Positions 34,620-42,800 of a DNA stretch of 44,343 nucleotides are shown here, in pieces. Origin of the DNA: Acidobacteriota bacterium (GTDB taxonomy: Bacteria; Acidobacteriota; Vicinamibacteria; Fen-336); NCBI GenBank assembly GCA_022340545.1, contig JAJDNV010000142.1, positions 1 through 44,343 on the forward strand. Reading direction: 5' to 3'. Both the position numbers and the translations under genes were made by a program. How positions within the stretch are numbered: position 1 is the stretch's first letter; each line of letters begins with the position of its first letter. The notes below the pieces were generated by a model. The model had not been told where the DNA came from. It made no database searches and was given only the letters and a program-made list of their open reading frames with translations.

Positions 34620-37190
34620 TCAGGGCCGCTCGGCGGCGGAGAGGTACAACGCGTTCAGGAGGGCGGCATAGGTGACGTAGCTCTGAGCCCGGTACTGCGG
34701 CCGGAAGCCGAACAGGACGACCCGGCCCTTCCCGAGTGGGATCTCGACGAGGGCGGCCCGGCCGCGGAGATGCTCATCCCCCAGCAGCCATCCCGACAGC
34801 AGCGGGTTTTCGTCCGTGTAGCCGGCCACGGTCACCCCGGCGTCCGTCTCGAAGGCCGGGGAGGACTGGAACCAGATTGGCAGCGCCTCGGGCAGGCCGT
34901 GAGCCAGCGGCTGCGTGGGGTCGACCCTCACCCTCAGGATCGAGCCCGGACAGAAGAACTCGCCCGGCTCGGTGTCGGCGAGGACGTCGCGCACGGGCAG
35001 ATCGAGCTGCTCGATCACGAGGGCGGTGGCCGCGTTCAGGGCCACGAGGGTACCCCCGCCCTCGACGAACTCACGGAGCGCGGCCACGCCCCTGGCCCCG
35101 AGCCCTCCGGTGTACTCCTCCGGCAGGTCACCCGGCTCGTGGCCGCCCAGGAGGGCGGTGGCCGCCTGGTCCGGGAGCACGATGGCGTCGTAGCGCCCGG
35201 CGAGGTTCCCGGCCCGCACCTCGCGGTCGTGGAGGCTCCGGTAGGTGACCTCCATCTCGCGCTCGAAGATGAAGCGCGTCCAGCCCTCGTCGTTCGACGG
35301 GACCCACGACCGGTAGAGCCCCACCCGAGGGACCCGAAGCCGCAGGACTCGGGGCCGGGCCTTCACCGCCTGAGCCGAGACCCCGAGGTCGACGGCGAGC
35401 CGCTCGAGCGTCCCCCGCGCCGAGGACGGGACGAGGAGGGCGCCGGCGGGATACGTCCGGCCGCGGTCGGCGAACGGCTCCAGGGCCCAGCGGACGTCGA
35501 CACCCTCCGCGAGGAGCCGACCGAGGGCCACGAGGTTGCCGATCCCGTGACCCATCGCGAGGTGCGATCCCTCTCCTTCGATCCGTCCCGGGGGCGCCCG
35601 GCTGACGTCGACGCGCTCGAGCTCTGCGTCGAAGGGGTGGACGACGTCATGCACCCGAACTCCCATGAGCAGAGGCAAGGTGTGGGCGGTCACGTCGTAG
35701 GGCCGCTGCGGCGGCCCGTCGGGGTCCCGCCTCAGGTCGGGATAGCTCTGTCGTTCCAGCAGGGTCTTGGCAAAAGCGCTGGCCGGCTGCTGCATTGCGA
35801 TGACGTGGCTGCCCGCCTCGTACCGCCTCCCGTCGGCTTCGAAGGCGCTCCGGGCGCGATACACCTCGACCCCGCCCGTCTGCAGGACCTCGAGAAGCCG
35901 CGTCGTCGCCAGGGGCTCGCGCTGCGCCGCCGGGATCACGAAGGCGAACGGTTCCTGCCGCGCACAGGCCCGGCGGTTCACCCCGAGTGCCGTTCGCAGC
36001 CAGAACTCCCGGTTCCGGGCGGCATGGTCGAGGACCGCCAGCGCGGCCGAGACCTGGTACTCGACGATGTCGGCGAGCCGCCACCGGCCCCCGGGCCAGG
36101 GGGCGGGGAAGTTCCATGATGGCGCCCGCGGATCGTATCCACCCCGCCGGCTCTGGAGCTCGTGGGCCTCGACGTCCACCGGCGTCGCGAGCCGGGCCGA
36201 GGCCGTCTCCGAGAGGACCCGCACGCCGCCATGGGTGTGCGGGTAGGCCCGGGCCGGCGTCCAGGCGTCGAACATCGCGTTCGTGACGACACCCTGCCGC
36301 CCGTCCGACGTCAGGCGTGCGGCGACGTGCATCCCGATCGCGTTCGCGGCGGCTCGGAGGGCCGGATCGACGTTGGGCTCCCACGGGTCGGTGTACGGAG
36401 GGACGAAGAGCCGCGCCCCCGTCCGTCCCATCTGGTGAACATCGTGCATGATCTGCGGGTGCCAGCGGCGGTGAATGTGCTCGACCGTCAGGCGCGTCTC
36501 CTCCTGGGTGAACATGTACCAGTCGCGGTTGTTGTCGTGGCCGACGTACGGGTGATACAGGACCGGGGGAGCGGTGCCCTCGAAGGGCGTGCCGAGCTGC
36601 CGCCGATACCATTCGGCCACGAGCTGGGTTCCGTCGGGGTTGTGCGACGGCAGCACGAGCAGCACCGTCTCGTCGAGTGCACGCCGGACCTCCGTCGCGT
36701 CGCTGGCCGCGAGGTGATGCAACAGTCGCAGGGAGGCCATGGTGCCCCCCACCTCCGTCGAGTGGATCGAGAACGCCATGGCCACGATCGTCCGGCCACG
36801 CGCGATGAGCCGTTCCGCCTCCGCTTCCGCGAGCCCCCGCGGGTCGGCGAGCCGCAGGTTCGTCTGCCGGATCTGCTCGAGCCGGGCGTGGTTGGCCGCC
36901 GAGGTCACGGTCGCGAGGACGAACGGCCGCCCCTGGGTGGTCCGGCCGACCTCCTCGACCGTGACGCGATCGGAGGCGGCATCCAGGCGCTCCAGATAGC
37001 CGAGCACCTCGTCCCAGTCGGCGAGGTGGCGATCGGCCCCGGGTTGGAAGCCGAGAACCGACTCCGGGGTCGGGACCTCGCCGCTCGGCGCTCCAGCAAA
37101 GACCAGGGCCGGGAGTCCGACACCCAGGAGGAGCGTGATGCGGAGGACGGCCGCCCGGGTCGGCCCGGCACATCTTCGCACGCTCAGCAT
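34620..37190 (-). CDS. Exported M14-family zinc carboxypeptidase-like protein
   Basis: 856 residues. A signal peptide (VLRITLLLGVGLPALVFAGA) leads into the peptidase domain. The zinc-binding HxxE is in FSIHSTEVGGT (H143, E146), followed by LVLPSHNPDGTQLVAEW, GHDNNRDWYMFTQEE and HPQIMHDVHQMG, which supplies the third His. After about residue 400 comes a long region with a class I glutamine amidotransferase-like or beta-sandwich flavour (YDAIVLPDQAATALLGG, GVAALREFVEGGGTLVALN). This arrangement is common in large secreted M14 proteins of Acidobacteria and Bacteroidetes. It likely degrades external peptides or remodels the wall. Start ATG at 37190. Confidence 0.88.
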   Translation of the reverse strand: MLSVRRCAGPTRAAVLRITLLLGVGLPALVFAGAPSGEVPTPESVLGFQPGADRHLADWDEVLGYLERLDAASDRVTVEEVGRTTQGRPFVLATVTSAANHARLEQIRQTNLRLADPRGLAEAEAERLIARGRTIVAMAFSIHSTEVGGTMASLRLLHHLAASDATEVRRALDETVLLVLPSHNPDGTQLVAEWYRRQLGTPFEGTAPPVLYHPYVGHDNNRDWYMFTQEETRLTVEHIHRRWHPQIMHDVHQMGRTGARLFVPPYTDPWEPNVDPALRAAANAIGMHVAARLTSDGRQGVVTNAMFDAWTPARAYPHTHGGVRVLSETASARLATPVDVEAHELQSRRGGYDPRAPSWNFPAPWPGGRWRLADIVEYQVSAALAVLDHAARNREFWLRTALGVNRRACARQEPFAFVIPAAQREPLATTRLLEVLQTGGVEVYRARSAFEADGRRYEAGSHVIAMQQPASAFAKTLLERQSYPDLRRDPDGPPQRPYDVTAHTLPLLMGVRVHDVVHPFDAELERVDVSRAPPGRIEGEGSHLAMGHGIGNLVALGRLLAEGVDVRWALEPFADRGRTYPAGALLVPSSARGTLERLAVDLGVSAQAVKARPRVLRLRVPRVGLYRSWVPSNDEGWTRFIFEREMEVTYRSLHDREVRAGNLAGRYDAIVLPDQAATALLGGHEPGDLPEEYTGGLGARGVAALREFVEGGGTLVALNAATALVIEQLDLPVRDVLADTEPGEFFCPGSILRVRVDPTQPLAHGLPEALPIWFQSSPAFETDAGVTVAGYTDENPLLSGWLLGDEHLRGRAALVEIPLGKGRVVLFGFRPQYRAQSYVTYAALLNALYLSAAERP

Positions 37191-37262
37191 CGAGTCCCTC
37201 TCTCGTCCTGGTCCGCGGCGAACGCTAGCGGTGCCCGGCCGCCCCGCTTCCGGACGGCGGGC

Positions 37263-38954
37263 CTAGTCGACCCCCAGCTCCTCGGCCCTCTTGAAGACGG
37301 CAAAACCGAGGAGACAGCCGAATGAGAGGAAGGCGTACGCCTGGACGAAAGCGGCGAGGAAGCCACCCAGGAACGGCACGACGCCGAGGACCGCTCCCGC
37401 GATGCCCCCCACGATCGCGATGACCGTGTAGATGAACCAGGCCTCCCAGTAGACTGAACCCATGCGCCGGATGGCGTCGACGCCGATGATCGGATTGAGG
37501 GTGGCGAAGAAGCTCTGCGAGATGGCGGCGGCGATGAGGGCGATCGGGGAGTACAGCAGCTTCCACAGGAGTGCAAACGGGAGCGCGATCAGCGCCCCGA
37601 GTGCCGTCCCGAGGGCCGGCATCGAAGGAGGGCTCTCCACCGCACCTCGTCCCTCCCGCATCCCCGCGATCTCCTCCTCTGTCATGCCCTCCGACAGCAG
37701 GAAGGCCTCGAGTTCCTCGGGCATCGGAGTCGCCTCGTAGGAGGGCTCCTCGGCCGCCATGCCCGTGGACATCAGGGCGAAGATCGAGCCCACCCCCAGA
37801 ACGATCAGCAACACGAGCATCGGCCCCGAGCTGATGATCATCGCCGCGACCCCGAGGAGCACCGTCTTGATCAGGTCGGTGATGTCGCCGATGTTCGGCA
37901 TGAAGTCCGTTGTGTTGCCCGAGGACACCCGGTTGATGGCGGTGAACGCGTACGCGTACAGGAGCCCCTGGGAGAAGAACCAGCCGATCAGGTTGCCGAA
38001 CATGGCCAGCTTCGCGGCGGTGCTGAAGACCCCGACGAACACCGCCATCATGATGTAGGCCATGGGATCGCGCAGCGGGTAGCTGAGGACGGTGCCGAGC
38101 TCGTCCCGCAGTGGCCGGCGGCGCTGACGCGCGATCCGCTCGGCCTCTTCCTTCTCCGCCGTCTTCACACAGAGCGCGTCGCAGTCGGGGCAGATCGCCG
38201 CGGTCCCGTGGTGCTGGACGCACTCCGGGCACCAGCCCTTGCCGCACTGCGAGCACACGCCCTCGGACTTCGTGCCCGGGTGCTTCGAGCACGTGCGCCA
38301 GCTGCCCGGCCGGGGGCCCCGCGGTCGGGCGGCGGCGGCCGCTCCCGCCGCCGCGGCTCCGGCAGGCCCGGGCGTTGCCGCTGAGGCGGCCCCCGCAGCC
38401 CCGGCCGCGGCCGCGGCTTGCCGAGGCTGTGCAGCGGGCGTTGCCGGTGGTCGTCGTGCCGGCGTCTGTGCAGCGGGCGGTGCCCCGGCCGCGCCGGGCG
38501 GTTGTGGTGGCCGCGGAGGCGTGCCCGGCGGCGTCTGCGAAGCCGGCGGGACACCGGCGGGCCTCTGCGGTGGTGCGGGAGGGCGTTGAGCCTGGGCCGC
38601 GCCGGCGGGCCTCTGAGGGGCGGGCGGTGCCCCGGCGGGTCGCGGCGGAGCGGGCGGTCTCTGCGGCGGCGGGGGCGCACCGGGTGGTGGTTGGGGGCGT
38701 GCGGCGGGCCGTGGGGGCTGCTGAGGTGCGCCGGGTCGTGGCGGTTGCTGTGTGGCGGGTCGCGGGGGTTGGGGTGGGGCGCCGGCCGGTCTCTGGGGGG
38801 CGGCCGGCCTACCGGCGGGTCGTGGCGGCGGTGGTTCAGCCTGGGCGATCGCGAAGACAGTGCCGCAACCCGGACACTTCACCTTGACGTTGGGGGCCGC
38901 CTTTTCAGTCGGGACCCGGAGAGTGCGGCGGCAACGTGGGCACGCGAGATCCAG
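37263..38954 (-). CDS. Zinc-ribbon, Pro-rich linker, multi-pass membrane protein (probable CTG start)
   Basis: About 563 residues if it starts at CTG 38954; a GTG at 38882 is the usual-type alternative. The extra 24 codons read LDLACPRCRRTLRVPTEK and with CPGCGTVF make a complete MJ0042-type zinc ribbon (C5, C8, C27, C30), while the GTG start would cut it in half. GAGGGAGGGG lies about 8 nt before the CTG, and a stop codon lies further upstream with no ATG, GTG or TTG between. Next come about 190 residues of Pro/Ala repeats (PQRPAG, PPRPAGAPP), a B-box-like cysteine cluster (CSKHPGTKSEGVCSQCGKGWCPEC), and five or so membrane helices of YIP1/DUF4013 type. Function unknown; a membrane-localised adaptor is a guess. 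Confidence 0.75.
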   Translation of the reverse strand: MDLACPRCRRTLRVPTEKAAPNVKVKCPGCGTVFAIAQAEPPPPRPAGRPAAPQRPAGAPPQPPRPATQQPPRPGAPQQPPRPAARPQPPPGAPPPPQRPPAPPRPAGAPPAPQRPAGAAQAQRPPAPPQRPAGVPPASQTPPGTPPRPPQPPGAAGAPPAAQTPARRPPATPAAQPRQAAAAAGAAGAASAATPGPAGAAAAGAAAAARPRGPRPGSWRTCSKHPGTKSEGVCSQCGKGWCPECVQHHGTAAICPDCDALCVKTAEKEEAERIARQRRRPLRDELGTVLSYPLRDPMAYIMMAVFVGVFSTAAKLAMFGNLIGWFFSQGLLYAYAFTAINRVSSGNTTDFMPNIGDITDLIKTVLLGVAAMIISSGPMLVLLIVLGVGSIFALMSTGMAAEEPSYEATPMPEELEAFLLSEGMTEEEIAGMREGRGAVESPPSMPALGTALGALIALPFALLWKLLYSPIALIAAAISQSFFATLNPIIGVDAIRRMGSVYWEAWFIYTVIAIVGGIAGAVLGVVPFLGGFLAAFVQAYAFLSFGCLLGFAVFKRAEELGVD

Positions 38955-38980
38955 TGCCGGTTCCCCTCCCTCGTGGTTGA

Positions 38981-38986
38981 ATTATA
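38981..38986 (-). promoter_or_regulatory. -10 box of the zinc-ribbon membrane protein
   Basis: TATAAT on the minus strand, 26 nt before the proposed CTG start and about 100 nt before the GTG. The GAGGGAGGGG ribosome site lies between it and the CTG. Confidence 0.55.
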
Positions 38987-39026
38987 CACGCGGGGCTGGT
39001 CCGGAACGGCCACGCCCTGCGGCTGG

Positions 39027-39032
39027 TATAGA
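39027..39032 (+). promoter_or_regulatory. -10 box of the cyclophilin lipoprotein gene
   Basis: TATAGA, giving about a 32-nt leader that contains AGAGG 10 nt before the ATG at 39071. No strong -35. Confidence 0.4.
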
Positions 39033-39070
39033 CTGCGGCCGTCTTCTTTCACTCGAGAGGTCGATTCACG

Positions 39071-39790
39071 ATGAGGTTTCGCCCGCTGCTCCTGCTCCCC
39101 CTGGTCGTCCTGGTCGCGGGCTCCGCCTGCGGTCCCCGCGAGAAGGCGTCTCCGAGCCCGTCGCCGACGGTGGCGGTGGCCACGCCCACGCCGGCGCCGA
39201 CCCCGCTGCCGCCGCTGCTCGACCCCGAGCAGGCCACCGAGACGGCCCCCGACCGGTTCCGCGTGCGCTTCGAGACGACCGAAGGAACGTTCGTCGTGGA
39301 GGTGCGCCGAGAGTGGGCCCCGCACGGTGCCGACCGCTTCTACAACCTCGTCAAGCTGGGCTACTACGACGGCGTCACCTTCTTCCGCGTGCTCGAGGAC
39401 TTCATGGCCCAGTTCGGGATTCACGGAGATCCCGAGGTGAGCCGGGTCTGGCGCTACGCCCAGATCCCCGACGACCCGGTCACCCAGTCCAACACGCGGG
39501 GCATGGTCACGTTTGCCACCTCGGGACCGGATACGCGGACCACCCAGATCTTCATCAACTACAAGGACAACTCGAACCTCGACCGCATGGGCTTCGCCCC
39601 CTTCGGCCGCGTCGTCGAAGGTCTTTCGGTGGTGGACAAGCTCTACTCCGGCTATGGCGAGGGTGCCCCCCGGGGCCCCGGCCCGGACCAGGGTCGCGCC
39701 CAGGCCGAGGGCAACGACTACTTCCGCCGCGACTTCCCCAGGCTCGACCACATCGAGACTGCCCGCCTCGTCGAGCCCGCGGGTCCCTGA
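39071..39790 (+). CDS. Cyclophilin-type peptidyl-prolyl isomerase, lipoprotein
   Basis: 239 residues. The signal MRFRPLLLLPLVVLVAGSAC has its lipid-accepting Cys at position 20. A Ser/Pro/Thr-rich spacer runs to about residue 50. The cyclophilin domain has GADRFYNLVKLGYYDGVTFFR, FMAQFGIHGDPEVSR, MVTFATSGPDTRTTQIFINY and FAPFGRVVEGLSVVD. The conserved QxGxxGD stretch and the FIN strand are present, so it should be active. It helps fold proteins in the periplasm. lhr follows after 30 bp on the same strand. Confidence 0.92.
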   Translation: MRFRPLLLLPLVVLVAGSACGPREKASPSPSPTVAVATPTPAPTPLPPLLDPEQATETAPDRFRVRFETTEGTFVVEVRREWAPHGADRFYNLVKLGYYDGVTFFRVLEDFMAQFGIHGDPEVSRVWRYAQIPDDPVTQSNTRGMVTFATSGPDTRTTQIFINYKDNSNLDRMGFAPFGRVVEGLSVVDKLYSGYGEGAPRGPGPDQGRAQAEGNDYFRRDFPRLDHIETARLVEPAGP

Positions 39791-39808
39791 TCCGACCGGG
39801 GGCTCCAC

Positions 39809-39814
39809 TATGAT
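39809..39814 (+). promoter_or_regulatory. -10 box of lhr
   Basis: TATGAT ends 6 nt before the GTG start at 39821, which would put the transcript start at or next to the start codon. A 4-codon frame (ATG ATG GCC GGG TGA) overlaps it and its stop overlaps the GTG. Confidence 0.4.
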
Positions 39815-39820
39815 GGCCGG

Positions 39821-42800
39821 GTGAGCCCCCGCACCACCGCCCTGCCCTTCCGCCCCGCGGTGCGGGAGTGGTTCGCCGAGACCTTTCCCGGCCCCACGAA
39901 GGCGCAGCGGCTCGCCTGGCCGGCGATCGCGAGGGGGGAGAGCACGCTCGTCCTCGCCCCGACCGGCTCGGGCAAGACCCTCGCCGCGTTCCTGGCCGCG
40001 ATCGACCGCATCGTGTTCGCCCCGCCGCCGCCGAAGGCGGAGCGGTGCCGCGTCGTCTACATCTCGCCGCTCAAGGCCCTGGCCGTCGACGTGGAGAGAA
40101 ACCTGCGGGCGCCGATCCAGGGCGTCGCCCGCATCGCCGGGCGGCGGGGCGAGACGCTCCATCTTCCCGAGCTGGCGATCCGGACCGGCGACACGCCGTC
40201 CGAGGCTCGGGCCCGCATGCTCCGTCGTCCCCCCGACATCCTCATCACCACGCCCGAGTCGCTCTTCCTCATCCTCACGTCGCGGGCGCGGGATCTCCTT
40301 AGCGCCGTCGAGACGGTGATCGTCGACGAGATCCACGCGCTGGTCGGGACGAAGCGCGGCGCGCACCTCGCCCTGTCCCTCGAGCGGCTCGAAGAGCGGG
40401 CCCGCGGATCGGTGCAGCGGATCGGGCTGTCGGCGACGCAGCGGCCGCTCGACGAGGTCGCCCGCCACCTCGGCGGCGGCACGGGGCGTCGGACGTGGGC
40501 ACCCCGGCCGGTCACGATCGTCGATGCCGGGGCCAGGAAGGCGTTCGACCTCCGCGTCGAGGTCCCGGTGGAGGACATGTCACGCCTGGGTGATCCCGCC
40601 AGGACCGACCCCGAGCCCGCGGGCCCGAACGCCGTCGTCGAGCCGCGCTCGATCTGGCCCGCGATCCACCCGAGGCTCCTCGAGCTCGTGCGAGCCCACC
40701 GCTCGACCATCGTCTTCGTCAACAGCCGCCGCCTGGCCGAGCGTCTGGCCGCGGCCCTCAACGAGCTCGCGGGCGAGCCGGTGGCCCGGGCCCACCACGG
40801 CTCCATCGCCCGCGAGCAGAGGGTCGAGATCGAGGACGCCCTCAAGGCGGGCCGGCTGCCGGCGCTCGTGGCCACCTCCTCGCTCGAGCTGGGGATCGAC
40901 ATGGGGGCGGTCGACCTCGTGATCCAGATCGAGACACCGACCTCGGTGGCGAGCGGGATGCAGCGGATCGGGCGGGCGAGCCACCAGGTCGAGGCGGTCT
41001 CCCGGGGCATCATCTTCCCGAAGTATCGGGGCGATCTCCTGGCGAGCGCGGCCATCACCCGAGCCATGAAGCAGGCCGCGGTCGAGCCGACGCGCACTCC
41101 CGTGAACCCCCTCGACGTCCTCGCCCAGCAGCTGGTGGCGACGGTGGCCATGGGCGAGCGCACGGTGGACGACCTCTTCGCCCTGGTGCGGGGCGCGGCG
41201 CCTTTTGCCGCGCTGCCCCGGGCCCAGCTCGACGGTGTCCTGGACATGCTTTCCGGACGCTACCCTTCCGACGAGTTCGCCGAGCTGCGGCCGCGGCTCG
41301 TGTGGGACCGGCTGAGAGGGACCGTCAGGGGTCGCGATGGCGCCCAGCGTCTGGCGGTGGCGAACGCGGGCACCATCCCCGACCGCGGTCTGTATGGGGT
41401 CTTCCTCGCCGAGGGAGAGGGCTCCGGCCGCCGGGTCGGCGAGCTCGACGAGGAGATGGTCTTCGAGAGCCGGGTGGGCGAGGTGTTCGTCCTCGGCGCC
41501 TCGAGCTGGCGAATCGTCGAGATCACTCGCGATCGCGTTCTCGTCCTGCCCGCCCCGGGGGAGCCGGGCAAGATGCCGTTCTGGAGGGCGGACCGAGGGG
41601 CGCGTCCGCTCGAGCTCGGCCGGGCCATCGGCCGCCTCACCCGCGAGCTGGCCGGGTGCCCGCGCGAGGAGGCGGTGGCCCTTCTCCGTGAGCGGCACGA
41701 CCTGGACCCCGGGGCTGCGGAGAACCTCGTCTCCTACCTCGAGGAGCAGCGCGAGGCGACGGGGGCGCTGCCGGACGACCGGACGATCGTCCTGGAGCGG
41801 ACCCGGGACGAGGTCGGAGACTGGCGGCTGTGTCTTCTCGGGCCCTGGGGCGGACGGATCCACGCGCCGTGGGCGATGGCCCTCGAGGCGAAGCTGCGCC
41901 TCTCCGGCGAGGCCGAGGTCGAGACGATCTGGAGCGACGATGGGATCGTGGTCCGTGTCCCCGAGCGCGAGCGCCCGCCCGAGGCCGGCGACCTTCTTCC
42001 TGACCCCGAGGAGATCGAGGAGCTCGTGGTCCGGCAGCTGGGGGGCACGAGCCTCTTCGCCGCGCACTTTCGCGAGGCGGCCGGTCGGGCCCTCCTCCTT
42101 CCCCGGCGGCGGCCGGGCCAGCGGACCCCACTTTGGATGCAGCGGAAGAAGGCTCACGACCTCCTGAAGGTGGCCTCGCGATACCCCGCCTTCCCGATCC
42201 TGCTGGAGACCTACCGGGAGTGCCTGCGCGATGTCTTCGACCTTCCCGGTCTCGTCGCGCTCGCCCGGCGGGTGCGCCGCCGCGAGGTGCGGCTCGTGAC
42301 CGTGGACACCCAGGTCCCTTCGCCGTTCTCCGGGTCGCTGCTCTTCGGCTACGTCGCCAACTACCTCTACGACGGCGACGCCCCGCTCGCCGAGCGTCGG
42401 GCGCAGGCGCTCACCGTGGACCAGGCGCAACTGCGGGAGCTGCTGGGAGAGGCCGAGCTGCGGGAGATCATCGACCGCGCCGCACTCGCCGAGATCGAGC
42501 TCACGCTGCAGTGTCTCGACGACGCGCGCCGGGCCACCGGCCCCGACCGACTCCACGACCTGCTGCTGCGCCTCGGGGATCTCACCCTCGACGAGATCTC
42601 GGCGCGTGTTCGGCCCGGTCCGGAGGGCGAGGCCGGCGCGACGGCGCGAGACTGGCTCGACGTTCTCCTCCGTGAAAGGCGGGCCATTGAGGTGGTGGTT
42701 GCGGGCGAAGAGCGCCTCGCCGCCGCGGAGGACGCCGGCCGACTGCGCGACGCCCTCGGGGTCGCTCCCCCCCCCGGGCTGCCCGAGGCCTTCGTCGAGC

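Noticed and set aside
38330-38830. Repetitive DNA resembling a tandem array
   Set aside because: The repeats encode the Pro/Ala linker of the membrane protein and have no spacer structure, so not a CRISPR.
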